DNA of 64,000 bases, from the NCBI GenBank assembly GCA_963723235.1, contig CAVRPV010000010.1:62001-126000 (forward strand), written 5' to 3'. Shown piece by piece: positions 53,562 to 63,204 of the stretch; position 1 is the stretch's first letter; each line of letters begins with the position of its first letter. The notes under the pieces are model-generated. The model was not told the origin of the DNA, ran no database searches, and saw nothing but the letters and a program-made list of their open reading frames with translations. This stretch comes from CAIRTM01 sp963723235 (GTDB lineage: Bacteria > Desulfobacterota > WTBG01 > CAIYCZ01 > CAIRTM01). The position numbers and the translations under genes were made by a program.

Positions 53562-54743
53562 ATGAAAAAAGCTGTTATTGTTAGTGCCACAAGAACTGCA
53601 GTAGGCAAATTCGGCGGCAGCCTTAAGGACATTCCGGCCTATGATTTAGGCGCGATCGTCATTCGTGAAGCTGTAAAGCGCGCCGATATCGACCCTGCTC
53701 TGGTTGATGAAGTCATTATGGGCAATGTGCTCACCACGGCACTGGGTCAGAACCCGGCCCGTCAGGCCTCCATGAAGGCCGGTATTCCGAAAGAGGTTCC
53801 CGCTTTTACCATCAACAAGGTATGTGCATCCGGATTGAAAGCTGTTGCCATTGCAGCGCAAAGCATTAAGGCCGGGGATAATGACATCGTCATTGCCGGA
53901 GGACAGGAAAATATGAGCGCAACACCGTACGCGGTTCCAGCTGCGCGTTGGGGTGCTCGCATGAACGCAACCCAGATGGTGGATTGCATGGTGTATGATG
54001 GCCTCTGGGAAAAGTTCAACGATTATCACATGGGAAACACCGCAGAAAATATTGCTGAAAAATACGGCATTTCGCGTGAGGAGCAGGATGTCTTTACGGT
54101 AGCAACTGAGAACAAGGCAGAAAATGCGATTAATGCCGGAATGTTCAAGGAAGAAATAGTACCGGTTCCGATTCCTCAGCGCAAGGGCGAACCGGTTATG
54201 TTTGACACAGATGAATTTCCCAGTCTGGGTACAACGATTGAAAAAGTTTCCAAGCTGAAGCCTGCGTTTAAAAAGGACGGAACGGTCACGGCTGCTAACG
54301 CATCCGGCATCAATGACGGGGCTGCTGCTTTTGTGCTGATGTCTGAGGAAAAGGCCCGCGAACTGGGCAAAACCTCATTGGGTACCGTTCTCGCCTACGC
54401 TTCCGGCGGCGTTGATCCGGCCTTTATGGGTATGGGACCCGTGCCTGCCATTCAGAAGGCGCTTGCAAAGGCAGGGCTTAGCATTAACGATATTGATTAC
54501 TGGGAGCTTAATGAAGCGTTTGCAGCCCAGGCTATTGCCTGTATTCGTGAGTTGAAGATCGATCCTGCAAAAGTCAATCATCTTGGTGGTGCTGTGGCCA
54601 TCGGGCATCCTATCGGAGCCAGCGGGGCCCGGATTCTGGTGACGATGCTCTATGAGATGAAGCGTATTGGTGCTAAGCTCGGTTGCGCAAGCCTGTGTAT
54701 CGGCGGTGGGCTGGGCCATGCGCTGATTGTGCAGCGCACCTAG
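53562..54743 (+). CDS. Acetyl-CoA C-acetyltransferase (thiolase)
   Basis: 393 residues, normal length. Catalytic Cys88 lies in NKVCASGLKAV, His349 in GHPIGASGARI, and the second active Cys379 in CIGGGLGHA. It condenses two acetyl-CoA to acetoacetyl-CoA or works in the thiolytic direction in beta-oxidation-like pathways. The gene stands alone here; its own promoter and leader hairpin suggest separate control. Confidence 0.95.
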   Translation: MKKAVIVSATRTAVGKFGGSLKDIPAYDLGAIVIREAVKRADIDPALVDEVIMGNVLTTALGQNPARQASMKAGIPKEVPAFTINKVCASGLKAVAIAAQSIKAGDNDIVIAGGQENMSATPYAVPAARWGARMNATQMVDCMVYDGLWEKFNDYHMGNTAENIAEKYGISREEQDVFTVATENKAENAINAGMFKEEIVPVPIPQRKGEPVMFDTDEFPSLGTTIEKVSKLKPAFKKDGTVTAANASGINDGAAAFVLMSEEKARELGKTSLGTVLAYASGGVDPAFMGMGPVPAIQKALAKAGLSINDIDYWELNEAFAAQAIACIRELKIDPAKVNHLGGAVAIGHPIGASGARILVTMLYEMKRIGAKLGCASLCIGGGLGHALIVQRT

Positions 54744-54764
54744 CAGGGATGTGTTGATGAATCG

Positions 54765-54791
54765 GTGGCGTCCTGCCCGGCAGGGCGCCAC
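54765..54791 (+). terminator. Strong hairpin after the thiolase gene
   Basis: GTGGCGTCCTGCC (54765-54777) and GGCAGGGCGCCAC (54779-54791) are complementary at all but one wobble position. There is no T run. It is probably a terminator or a transcript-end stabiliser. Confidence 0.6.
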
Positions 54792-54868
54792 AGTTGTATA
54801 TTGATGCGCATGTGCATCTTCAGAGTTAAGCCGTTAACCCAAACACCACTACCAACGGGGGTCTAGGA

Positions 54869-55492
54869 ATGCCCGCAGATAGCATGCTCGGATATTTTCT
54901 TAAGGGCGGTTTTTTCATGTATCCGATCCTGCTGTGTTCGATCGTTTCTCTGGCCATATTTTTTGAGAAGCTGCGTGTGCTGCAGCGCAGGCGTGTAATC
55001 CCTCCGGGTTTTTTGATCGATTTCGAGCATATGCTGCGAGCCGAAAAAATAGATCCTGCCCTGGAATTGTGCAAACAAGTTGATGCGCCGATTTCGCGTA
55101 TCCTGGCCGGAGGTATCAAAAATTACGGCAAAGGCCGTGAAGTTATAAAAGAGCTGATTGAGGAAGTCGGCAAACGTGAGACCGCCTACCTTGAAAAATA
55201 TGTTGAAGGACTGGCAACCATCGCTAATGTAGCGACGTTGCTGGGACTGCTTGGCACTATTTCAGGCATGATAAAAATTTTTGGTGTTATCGCCCAGCAG
55301 GAACTGGTGAAACCCTCCATGCTGGCCGGCGGTATTTCAGAAGCACTCTATACCACCGCAGCCGGCTTAAGCGTAGCCATCCCTACGCTTGTTTTTTATC
55401 GGATCATAACCGGAAAAACAGACGCGCTCATACTTGAAATGGAAGAATACTGCCTGCGTATGGTCGAACTGATAAAGGAGCAGCGCACATAG
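54869..55492 (+). CDS. MotA/TolQ/ExbB proton-channel family protein
   Basis: 207 residues: an N-terminal helix (MYPILLCSIVSLAIFFEKL), a cytoplasmic loop with GREVIKELIEEVGKRETAYLEKYVEGLATIANVATLLGLLGTISGMIKIF, and GGISEALYTTAAGLSVAIPTLVFYRII. This is the ExbB/TolQ layout, forming a proton-driven complex with the ExbD-like protein encoded about 200 bases downstream. No TonB or TolA gene follows in the window. Confidence 0.9.
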   Translation: MPADSMLGYFLKGGFFMYPILLCSIVSLAIFFEKLRVLQRRRVIPPGFLIDFEHMLRAEKIDPALELCKQVDAPISRILAGGIKNYGKGREVIKELIEEVGKRETAYLEKYVEGLATIANVATLLGLLGTISGMIKIFGVIAQQELVKPSMLAGGISEALYTTAAGLSVAIPTLVFYRIITGKTDALILEMEEYCLRMVELIKEQRT

Positions 55493-55688
55493 CCATAAGC
55501 ACGCACAGCCAGGTGATGTGTTTCCTCCCTGTGAACACGAATGTAATCCGGGCAGGTCTTGCGACGATTTTTTGATTGCGTGTTGGAATGTTTTTCAGGT
55601 CGCTTCAACTATCCCAAGTTTTCTGCATGTGATCAATAAGGTTTGAGACATCACGTGAAACTGTCAATACAGTAGATGACGACCGGTT

Positions 55689-56084
55689 ATGCAATTTAAG
55701 GAAAAACGAAAAAAAAATATCCAGCTCGATATCACTCCCATAGTCGATATGGTGTTCAATCTGCTTATATTTTTCGCGCTATCCCTTAATTTCACTGCTG
55801 CGGCATCAATCAACCTGGTTCTTCCTAAAATCTCGCTTCCGTCTCCGGCACCGCAGGTTCCGGTTATTCAAATTAGCAAGAATCTCGATATAACTCTTGA
55901 CCGCACTGCAATCGCGTATGCAGAGTTGCCTGAGGCAGTTGTGGTTTTGTATCGACAGTCTGTGTATCCGGCTATTATCATTATGGCGGATGAAACGGTG
56001 AGCCACGGATTTGTCGTTTCTGTGATGGATATCTGCAGGCAAGCTGGATTTGAAAAAATTTCCATATCCGCCCGAATGCAATAA
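55689..56084 (+). CDS. ExbD/TolR family biopolymer-transport protein
   Basis: 131 residues. One N-terminal helix with the essential Asp (ITPIVDMVFNLLIFFALSLNF) is followed by a periplasmic domain (DITLDRTAIAYAELPEAVVVLYRQ..VSHGFVVSVMDICRQAGFEKISIS). It is the partner of the upstream ExbB-like protein. The gap between the two (55493-55688) has no recognisable gene. Confidence 0.9.
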   Translation: MQFKEKRKKNIQLDITPIVDMVFNLLIFFALSLNFTAAASINLVLPKISLPSPAPQVPVIQISKNLDITLDRTAIAYAELPEAVVVLYRQSVYPAIIIMADETVSHGFVVSVMDICRQAGFEKISISARMQ

Positions 56085-56114
56085 GGCAGGTTGCCGTTAT
56101 ATATTCACCATATA

Positions 56115-56143
56115 TTGCCGTTTTTTTTTCGCAGGCATATGTT
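56115..56143 (+). promoter_or_regulatory. Possible sigma-70 promoter for the ftsB-like/pil operon
   Basis: TTGCCG (56115-56120), 17 bases, TATGTT (56138-56143), in an A/T-rich gap about 100 bases before the FtsB-like gene. The match to consensus is moderate. Confidence 0.35.
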
Positions 56144-56242
56144 GAAAAAAAGCATATAAAGTAGGTTTTTTTAAAGAGTTAAGCGCCGGTTTTGTTCGGT
56201 TCATGAAAAATAAATAAAAAAAAACTTAACATCATTCCGCGT

Positions 56243-56566
56243 ATGCCGATGAAAGTTAATGTAAAAATAGTAGTCTCAATCCTTTTTTTAGGTATTTTGC
56301 TGACCCTGGCAGGTCTTTTGTCTTTCGGTCAACGCGGATTTGCGCATTTATTGACTCTGCAGGAGCAATTTGCAACTCTTGAAGCCGAAAATCAGCGAAT
56401 TGTACAGGAGAATGAACGTTTACAAAAGGAAGTTGAGCTTTTAAATAAAAATATGGCCTATATCGAGGACATCGCCCGTAAAGAACTCGGGCTGGTGATG
56501 AAGGACGAGTTGGTATATCAGCTGCAACCCAAAGAGAGTAATGAGCCCGGTTTAGACAGACCTTAA
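56243..56566 (+). CDS. FtsB/DivIC-like septum formation protein
   Basis: 107 residues: a short N-terminal tail, one membrane helix (VVSILFLGILLTLAGLLSF) and a coiled coil (LLTLQEQFATLEAENQRIVQENERLQKEVELL), then AYIEDIARKELGLVMKDELVYQL, the FtsB/DivIC signature. FtsB is part of the FtsQLB division complex. Its place directly before pilM is unusual but also convenient for envelope machines. Either ATG (56243 or 56249) could be the start. Confidence 0.8.
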   Translation: MPMKVNVKIVVSILFLGILLTLAGLLSFGQRGFAHLLTLQEQFATLEAENQRIVQENERLQKEVELLNKNMAYIEDIARKELGLVMKDELVYQLQPKESNEPGLDRP

Positions 56567-56587
56567 CTGTACACACGAGGATTTCAA

Positions 56588-57643
56588 ATGCTGTCATTCT
56601 TTTCCTCAAAAAAATTGATCGGCATCGATGTTGGCACCAGCGCAGTCAAGCTGGTTGAGTTGGAGGAATCAAAGAGCGGGTACCGGCTTAAAAACTTCGG
56701 CATTGCCAAGTTGCCGAGGGAAACAATTGTAAACGGTGTCGTGATAAATGCTGAACCATTGATTCAGGCCGTCAAGGGGCTCATCAGCAGCCTAAAAATC
56801 AATTGTAAGGATGTCGCCTTTTCTGTTTCATGCCATCCGGTTATTATCAAGAAGATATCACTGCCGCTGATGACCGAAGAATCACTGGAGCCGGTTATCG
56901 TCAGTGAAGCCGAACAGTATATCCCCTTTGATCTCGATGAGGTTAATATCGACTTCCAAATCCTTGGTATTAATGAGGATAACTCTGAATTGATGGATGT
57001 GATGCTTGTGGCCGCCAAGAAAGCCATTATTGAGGAATATACCGACGCATTCAAACACGCAGGTCTGCGCAGTCGCATCGTGGATATAGACGTATTTGCC
57101 CTGGAAAATATGTTTAATGTCAATTACCTGTATGAGGAGAATGAAACCTTTGCCCTGGTCGATATTGGTGCCAGCGTTACAAACATTAATATCGTTAAAA
57201 ACGGCGCATCAATATTTAACCGTGATGTGTTTCTCGGGGGCAATCAGATAACCGAGGAGATACAGAAAGAGCTTTCGGTCAGCTTTGAAGAGGCTGAAAT
57301 GCTGAAGGTCGGTGAGGAAATCGAGGGCATTGACCACGAACTTCTCGATCAGACCATTGCCAAAACCACGGCATCAATTGCCCGTGAAATTCAACGAACA
57401 CTTGAGTTCTTCACCAGTTCAACCTATGTGGAGATCAATCATCTGTTTTTAAGCGGTGGTGCATCGAAAACACAGGGACTCAAGCAGATGATTGAGGAAA
57501 AAATGAGTCTGCAGATTGAATTTACCGATCCGTTTAAGGTTATCAAGTACGATAAAAGGGCATTCGATTCCGAATACATGCGGGATATGGCCGCAGTTGC
57601 CGCAGTCGGGGTCGGGTTGGCAACCCGCAGGCTTGGAGAGTAA
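56588..57643 (+). CDS. pilM: Type IV pilus assembly protein PilM
   Basis: 351 residues with an actin-like ATPase fold: LIGIDVGTSAVKLVELEES (phosphate 1), FALVDIGASVTNINIV (phosphate 2) and HLFLSGGASKTQGLKQMIEE (adenosine motif). PilM is cytoplasmic and binds the N-terminal tail of PilN (INLLPYR), which is present in the next gene. First of the five-gene pilMNOPQ set. Confidence 0.95.
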   Translation: MLSFFSSKKLIGIDVGTSAVKLVELEESKSGYRLKNFGIAKLPRETIVNGVVINAEPLIQAVKGLISSLKINCKDVAFSVSCHPVIIKKISLPLMTEESLEPVIVSEAEQYIPFDLDEVNIDFQILGINEDNSELMDVMLVAAKKAIIEEYTDAFKHAGLRSRIVDIDVFALENMFNVNYLYEENETFALVDIGASVTNINIVKNGASIFNRDVFLGGNQITEEIQKELSVSFEEAEMLKVGEEIEGIDHELLDQTIAKTTASIAREIQRTLEFFTSSTYVEINHLFLSGGASKTQGLKQMIEEKMSLQIEFTDPFKVIKYDKRAFDSEYMRDMAAVAAVGVGLATRRLGE

Positions 57644-57648
57644 CGACG

Positions 57649-58227
57649 ATGATTAAAATAAATCTGCTGCCGTACCGGGTTGCCCGCAAAAAAGAAATCA
57701 TAACCAAGCAGGCTTTTATTGGAGCATTGCCCCTTCTGGCTACCTGTTTGATAATTTGTATTCTCTGGTTGTCCATTAATGCCGAAACCAAGCAGGTGTC
57801 CGAAGATATTGCAACTGTCCAGGAAAAAATAAAACAAAGCACGCTCAAAATGAAGGACATAGAAACCTTTAAGACACAAAAAGAAACCCTTGCAAAAAAA
57901 ATGGATATCATAAAAACCTTGCAGAAAAACAAGTCGGGCCCGGTACGCATGCTTGATGATATCGCCACGTGTCTGCCGGGCAAGGTATGGTTGACCAAGC
58001 TTGATCAGAAAGACACAATGTTGCTGCTGGAAGGCATGGGCCTAGATAACCTTTCAATTTCACGCTACATGGTGCAACTGGAGGACTCGGCGAGTTTGAG
58101 CGATATTACACTTGGGGAGATTAAAACAGACACGAAATCAGCCTCAAAAGGGGGCAAAATTTTGAAAAATTTTAAATTACAATCAAAGGTCATGTACAAC
58201 CCTGATGAGGTAACTCCGTCAAGTTGA
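57649..58227 (+). CDS. pilN: Type IV pilus assembly protein PilN
   Basis: 192 residues. The cytoplasmic tail MIKINLLPYRVARKK carries the PilM-binding INLLPYR motif. It is followed by one membrane helix (about 24-43), a coiled coil and a small periplasmic domain with MLDDIATCLPGKVWLTKLDQKDTMLLLEG. It starts five bases after pilM. Confidence 0.95.
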   Translation: MIKINLLPYRVARKKEIITKQAFIGALPLLATCLIICILWLSINAETKQVSEDIATVQEKIKQSTLKMKDIETFKTQKETLAKKMDIIKTLQKNKSGPVRMLDDIATCLPGKVWLTKLDQKDTMLLLEGMGLDNLSISRYMVQLEDSASLSDITLGEIKTDTKSASKGGKILKNFKLQSKVMYNPDEVTPSS

Positions 58228-58276
58228 ATATATGTATACGTTACTTTAAAAAATTATAAAAACACACGGAAATATT

Positions 58277-58930
58277 ATGGCTGACGCAGGAAAGATGGTA
58301 GATAAATTTTTAAAGCTCCCCGACTATCAGAAATTTTCCTTGCTGGGAGCTGTTATCGCATTGCTGTTCGTTGGCTATTACTATGGCATTCATGCATCAA
58401 AAGTTTTAGAGCTGGAAGCGAAACAACAGGAGTTAGTAAAACTTAACGCACAACACAGTGAGCAAGTACGGGTACTGGCAAATTTAGAGAATTTCAGGCT
58501 GGAGCTGCGGGGCATGCAGACGCAATTCGAGGAGGCATTGAAACAGCTTCCCAATTCAAGTGAAATACCGGCCCTGTTGAGCAATATTTCGGCACTCGCG
58601 CAGGAAAGCGGTCTTGAGATACAGCTGTTCAAACCCGCACCTGAAATTGCAAAGGGGTTTTATGCGGATATCCCCGTTTCCATGGAGGTTAAAGGTAATT
58701 ATCATGATATTGGATACTTCTTTTATAAGGTTTCCAATCTGGACAGGATTGTTAATATAGAAAATATTTTTATGCAGCCTGCCCGCAAGCAATCCAAGGG
58801 GGCTCAACTTGACAATCGACTGGCAGCCAAGTTCAGTATAGTAACATTTAAATTTATTGATGAATCTCAGGCGCCGGTTGCTGAAAAGGGAAAAAAGGGA
58901 AAAAAGGCAGAAAAGCAAAAAAAACGCTAA
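58277..58930 (+). CDS. pilO: Type IV pilus assembly protein PilO
   Basis: 217 residues: one membrane helix (FSLLGAVIALLFVGYYYGIH), a coiled coil and a ferredoxin-like periplasmic domain with LPNSSEIPALLSNISALAQESGLEIQLFKP. It forms the inner-membrane alignment complex with PilN and PilP. The C terminus is a Lys-rich tail (KGKKGKKAEKQKKR). Confidence 0.95.
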   Translation: MADAGKMVDKFLKLPDYQKFSLLGAVIALLFVGYYYGIHASKVLELEAKQQELVKLNAQHSEQVRVLANLENFRLELRGMQTQFEEALKQLPNSSEIPALLSNISALAQESGLEIQLFKPAPEIAKGFYADIPVSMEVKGNYHDIGYFFYKVSNLDRIVNIENIFMQPARKQSKGAQLDNRLAAKFSIVTFKFIDESQAPVAEKGKKGKKAEKQKKR

Positions 58931-58967
58931 GTGATGAAGATATGTAGCAACGGAGAATCGGGCAGAA

Positions 58968-59516
58968 ATGAGATACCTAGTCTATATAATGTTTATTACC
59001 TGCTTTGTTATCGTTGTTGCGGGTTGCACACCCGACGCTCAGCCGCCGCAAAACTCTGAAGCACGACGTGAGGCCAGACAAAAGGCAAGGGAGAAAAAAG
59101 TTGGTGCGCCTGAGGCTGCAGAGGTTGAAAAGTCCCAGCCGGATAAGGAACCATACAGCTACACATCGGCTGGAAAGCCTGATCCCTTTGTGCCTCTGAT
59201 TGCTGATATCCTCGAAAAATCGAAGGCGTCTGCTTCCAACTCACGTGATAAGGAGTATTTGACCCCTTTGCAGAAATATGAATTGAAAGATTTAAAGCTT
59301 GTAGCTGTTGTGGTGTCAGATAATGAACCCACGGCAATGCTCGAAGACCCTACCGGATACGGCTATTTTGTTCGCAAGAATATGCTTGTCGGTCCCAATG
59401 AGGGTGTTGTTGAGCGTGTCACCCCTGATGGGCTGATTATCAAGGAAAAATTTTATAATTCACTTGGAGAAGTAGAGCCTAAAATATCAACATTAACGAT
59501 TGATCATGTTGAATAG
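58968..59516 (+). CDS. pilP: Type IV pilus lipoprotein PilP
   Basis: 182 residues. The lipoprotein signal ends in VAGC. A charged linker (about 25-70) precedes the PilP domain with GKPDPFVPLI, LQKYELKDLKLVAVVVSDNEPTAMLEDPTGYGYFVRKNMLVGPNEGVVERV. PilP connects PilNO to the PilQ secretin. Confidence 0.95.
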   Translation: MRYLVYIMFITCFVIVVAGCTPDAQPPQNSEARREARQKAREKKVGAPEAAEVEKSQPDKEPYSYTSAGKPDPFVPLIADILEKSKASASNSRDKEYLTPLQKYELKDLKLVAVVVSDNEPTAMLEDPTGYGYFVRKNMLVGPNEGVVERVTPDGLIIKEKFYNSLGEVEPKISTLTIDHVE

Positions 59517-59525
59517 AGGATTGTC

Positions 59526-61769
59526 ATGAAATCTTATCAGAATGCAGTGAACTGTGTGCTGTCAATGGCAATGATTGCTGTGACGGTGTGCGGGTGCGCA
59601 TCCGACAGCACGGTTAAAACCGGGTCTAGCGAACAGCCGCGAGCTGAAGAAAGTACCATTCAGGAACAAAAGCAGGGCCAGGCGATTGTAAAGTCACTCA
59701 CGCTTGTTGACCAGGCTAACAGCTGTTCGCTCAGTTTCCTTACCGGTGCGGCCCCGCAATATACAGTTTTCAAGTTGAGCGATCCGCACAGGATTATTGT
59801 TGATTTGCCGGAGTTTTCACTGGCTGAGCAGGCTGACTTGAATATCGCTAAAAACGATTTCATTGCAAGCGTTCAATCCGAAAAAATACAGGATCAGGAT
59901 CGCAATTATCTACGGCTCACCATCGCATTGCGGGATGATTTCGCATATAACACTACCAGTGATACTTCAGCTTTGAACATAAATATCAGTCGTAAGAACT
60001 CTACCCCTGGTACGTCTGTGCAAACCTCAATTTCTAAATCGCCGGTGCCTGTAACTCCAACGGTTACTGGTCGGTCAATTATATCTTCCATCGTGCCGCA
60101 TGCCGGTTCCGATGGCATGACAGTTGAGATTGCATCTCAAGCACCCATAGGAAAATTTAATGCATATACACTGCAAAAGCCCTACCGGTTGGTAATCGAT
60201 ATACCCGGCGCGCAGTCATCGCTTGGCAAGCCGCGTATATCAGTCAATAATAATTTCATACGGGATATTCGCATCGGATCTAATAATCCTGAAAATCTCA
60301 GGGTTGTGCTTGATATCGCTTCGGCTAAACTGCCGCAGTACCAAATTGCAAAACAGCAAAATTCGCTACTCGTACATTTGCAGGCTGATGCAGGCCAATC
60401 GCCCTCAGCGCCTATGCAGCAGCCCGAGACCGTTGAACCTGCGGCTTCCAAGCCAACGCCTGAACAGCAGGCAGCAGCTACGGAGAATGATACCCCGGAT
60501 GATGAAGATACAGCCCCCGCACAGTTTTTTAGTGGACCGAATATTTCGTTTGATTTCAAGGATGCTGACATAAAAAATGTTTTACGACTGATTGCTGATA
60601 TCAGCGGAAAAAATATGATCATCAGTGAATCTGTTACCGGCAAGGTTACGCTTAAGCTTGATAATATTCCCGTTGATGAAGCCATGGAACTGATTCTTGA
60701 CACACATGGCCTTGGCAGTATCGTTACAAATAACATCATCAGGATTGAAACTCTTGAACGGCTCAAAACCATCAATGAAGAGAAACTGCTGACCCGTAAG
60801 TCACATGAAGATGTGGTTGATCTGGAGATTAAAACGTTTGATGTCAGCTATTCCAAGGCATCGGACATGGTTTCCTTCATTAAGCAGTTAAAGGTTTTGA
60901 GCGATCGCGGCAATATCACAGCATTTAAACTTACAAATAAAGTAACAGTGAAGGATATCCCGGAGAATATTCCCAAGATTGCCGCATTGATCAGGGATCA
61001 GGATGTCCCCACTCGACAGGTGATGATTGAAGCACGCGTTGTACAGTCAAATCCAGGCTATACCAAAGAACTGGGTATTAAATGGGGCGGAACCTATAAA
61101 ACCACCATTGACGGGGACCCGATTATTATCGGCGGCGGTGCCGGCGACGGCAATGTGGTCAATCTGCCTGCAGCTGCCGGCCTTGGCTCCGGCGGTGCCT
61201 TAAATTTAGGTTATATTAAGGATAACCTGACGCTGAATATGCAGCTCAGTGCGCTTGAAAACGATGACAAAATCAAAATCGTATCAAATCCACGCGTCAT
61301 CGGACTCGATAATCAGGAAGCCCGTATCAAACAGGGCGTGGCCTTGCCCTATCTTACGTTGAATGATAATGGTGTAACCTCAACGGAATTTAAAGACGCT
61401 GTTCTTGAACTTGAAGTTACTCCTAAAATTACACCCTCTAATACCATATCACTTGCAGTTAAGGTTACCAAAAACCAGAAGTCCGCTCAAACCGGTGCCG
61501 GTAATGAACCGGGTATCGACATTCGTGAAGTTGAGACGTCCCTGTTGATCAAAAGTGGTGTGACCGCGGTTATTGGCGGCATTTATGAAACCCAGAAAAC
61601 AATCAATATAAAAAGAGTGCCGTATTTCGGAACACTGCCGTATCTGGGTTATTTCTTTAAAAATACCAAGTATGATGAGCAGCTTACGGAACTATTGATC
61701 TTTCTGACGGTAACGGTTCTGGAGTCACCTGAAGATATCGCTCTGGGGACTGAGGCAGTTTCAGGTTGA
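59526..61769 (+). CDS. pilQ: Type IV pilus secretin PilQ
   Basis: 747 residues. A lipoprotein-like signal (AVTVCGC) is followed by two AMIN domains that bind peptidoglycan (about 55-150 and 180-290). A Pro/Glu linker leads to the secretin/TonB short N-terminal (STN) domain (FDFKDADIKNVLRLIADISGKNM), the N1-type domain (VVDLEIKTFDVSYSKASDMVSFI) and the secretin core with NPRVIGLDNQEARIKQG and LLIKSGVTAVIGGIYETQK. It is the outer-membrane channel for the pilus. The motor genes pilB and pilT and the pilin are not in the window. Confidence 0.95.
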   Translation: MKSYQNAVNCVLSMAMIAVTVCGCASDSTVKTGSSEQPRAEESTIQEQKQGQAIVKSLTLVDQANSCSLSFLTGAAPQYTVFKLSDPHRIIVDLPEFSLAEQADLNIAKNDFIASVQSEKIQDQDRNYLRLTIALRDDFAYNTTSDTSALNINISRKNSTPGTSVQTSISKSPVPVTPTVTGRSIISSIVPHAGSDGMTVEIASQAPIGKFNAYTLQKPYRLVIDIPGAQSSLGKPRISVNNNFIRDIRIGSNNPENLRVVLDIASAKLPQYQIAKQQNSLLVHLQADAGQSPSAPMQQPETVEPAASKPTPEQQAAATENDTPDDEDTAPAQFFSGPNISFDFKDADIKNVLRLIADISGKNMIISESVTGKVTLKLDNIPVDEAMELILDTHGLGSIVTNNIIRIETLERLKTINEEKLLTRKSHEDVVDLEIKTFDVSYSKASDMVSFIKQLKVLSDRGNITAFKLTNKVTVKDIPENIPKIAALIRDQDVPTRQVMIEARVVQSNPGYTKELGIKWGGTYKTTIDGDPIIIGGGAGDGNVVNLPAAAGLGSGGALNLGYIKDNLTLNMQLSALENDDKIKIVSNPRVIGLDNQEARIKQGVALPYLTLNDNGVTSTEFKDAVLELEVTPKITPSNTISLAVKVTKNQKSAQTGAGNEPGIDIREVETSLLIKSGVTAVIGGIYETQKTINIKRVPYFGTLPYLGYFFKNTKYDEQLTELLIFLTVTVLESPEDIALGTEAVSG

Positions 61770-61857
61770 GAAATCTACTACTATAAACGCGAGTACGATA
61801 ATGAATGTAATGAAAAATAATATCCTAACCATAAGTAATACAAGGAGGTTGCCGGAA

Positions 61858-63091
61858 ATGAAACAGATTACATGGAATAGAATGATCACTATTCTGGTTG
61901 TCCTGACAGCCCTGGGCTGCGGAGGCCGAGCGCTACCATGACGCAGACGGTAGCGCCCAGTCCCACGCCGAATGTTAAATTTATCCCGACGGACAACACG
62001 ATTCACATTAGCAATATCAAAAAGGTGGCGGTGTTTCCCTTTGCCGATTATTCCTATCAACAGGATAGTATTCGACCGGATGAATGGGGCGGCAATATAA
62101 AAATACAGGAGGCAATTCTGGATCATCTCGTAGCGCACGGATTGAGCGTTGCTGTACAGGAGGATGTAAACACGCTGCTTGTTGATCATGATATAATCCG
62201 TCCGATCGATAAGGCATATTTGGTTGAGGGAACTGTTGATAAAAAATCGAATGACAACCCTCTTGATAACGTGGCCTCCCCTGAGTATACCCTTGTAAAC
62301 CACACCTATACACAGGTTATGAGAGATGAAATTATTGATATTATCAGTAAAGGCGGAAGCAAACACAAGGCTCAGAAAAAAAATTCACCCGTGATTCAAG
62401 GTGTCACCGTTGGGCTTTCCAAAGAGAAAGTTGTTGAACTTGCTCAGGCACTTGATGTTGATCTCATCATCCGCGGTCGCATCATTGATTACGGAATTAA
62501 GGAAACAGCATCTGGAAAGATCAGGACAGCGGTTTGGTACCGGTTATGTTTCGTGGTACCAGGGATTTTCTTTTAGGCGGGTCAGGTTCGTATGACAGCG
62601 GGCAAGATGAACCTCGTCAGGGTATTATGCCTTCGATCTTTGGCAGCGGCAGTGGTGTATTGATGGGCAGTGCTGATTCCAATGGTTACGATGCTGATCT
62701 CGAAGATATCAACAGCATTGCAGTTGGTACAACTGCTGGTGCAATTATTGCTGGAGGCCCCGGTGCCTGGATCGGTGCTGGAACAGGCTATCTGGTTGCA
62801 CAGCAGCCGGACAGGTCCAAGCGTACCGCTGTTATGCAGATTAGAATTTATGCCCAGAATGGTCAAACGGGTGATGTCATGTGGTCCAACCGGGTAGAGA
62901 TGGAATATTCACCCGCAAGTAACAAAGATAACGAGAATACACACAAGCGGGTGATGTATGAAAAAGTTGTGCGCGAAGGTGTCAAGGCTTTGATGGACGG
63001 ATTTTTTGCTGATGCAGAAGGCGTTTTTTCCGGATCAGGCGAAAACAAGTGGAGCCATTACAAAAAGAGGGTACATAACTTGAGCGTTTGA
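61858..63091 (+). CDS. Lipoprotein of unknown function after pilQ, two frame breaks
   Basis: About 410 residues if two one-base disruptions are closed: near 61930 (after LGCGGRA; MTQTVAPSPTP continues in another frame) and near 62560 (before GGSGSYDSGQDEPRQG). AGGAGG lies nine bases before ATG 61858, and the lipobox is LGC. The body has VAVFPFADYSYQQDS and LDVDLIIRGRIIDYG, which resemble periplasmic lipoproteins that sense or bind other components (TolB/CsgG-like strand pattern). It also contains a Gly/Ala-rich membrane-like stretch (TTAGAIIAGGPGAWIGAGTGYL). The function is unknown, but its position suggests a pilus accessory role. Confidence 0.6.
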
Positions 63092-63108
63092 TAGCAATTG
63101 ATCCAGCA

Positions 63109-63141
63109 AAAAAGCACAGGCAATCCAACCTGTGCTTTTTT
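63109..63141 (+). terminator. Intrinsic terminator of the pil operon
   Basis: AAAAGCACAGG pairs with CCTGTGCTTTT across an eight-base loop and runs into a T tract. It lies about 20 bases after the lipoprotein stop and separates it from aroB. Confidence 0.85.
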
Positions 63142-63204
63142 GTTGCATATTCAGAAGTGGATATTTTCCATAGAAAAGTTAATGTCTACACCATGGAACA
63201 ACAT

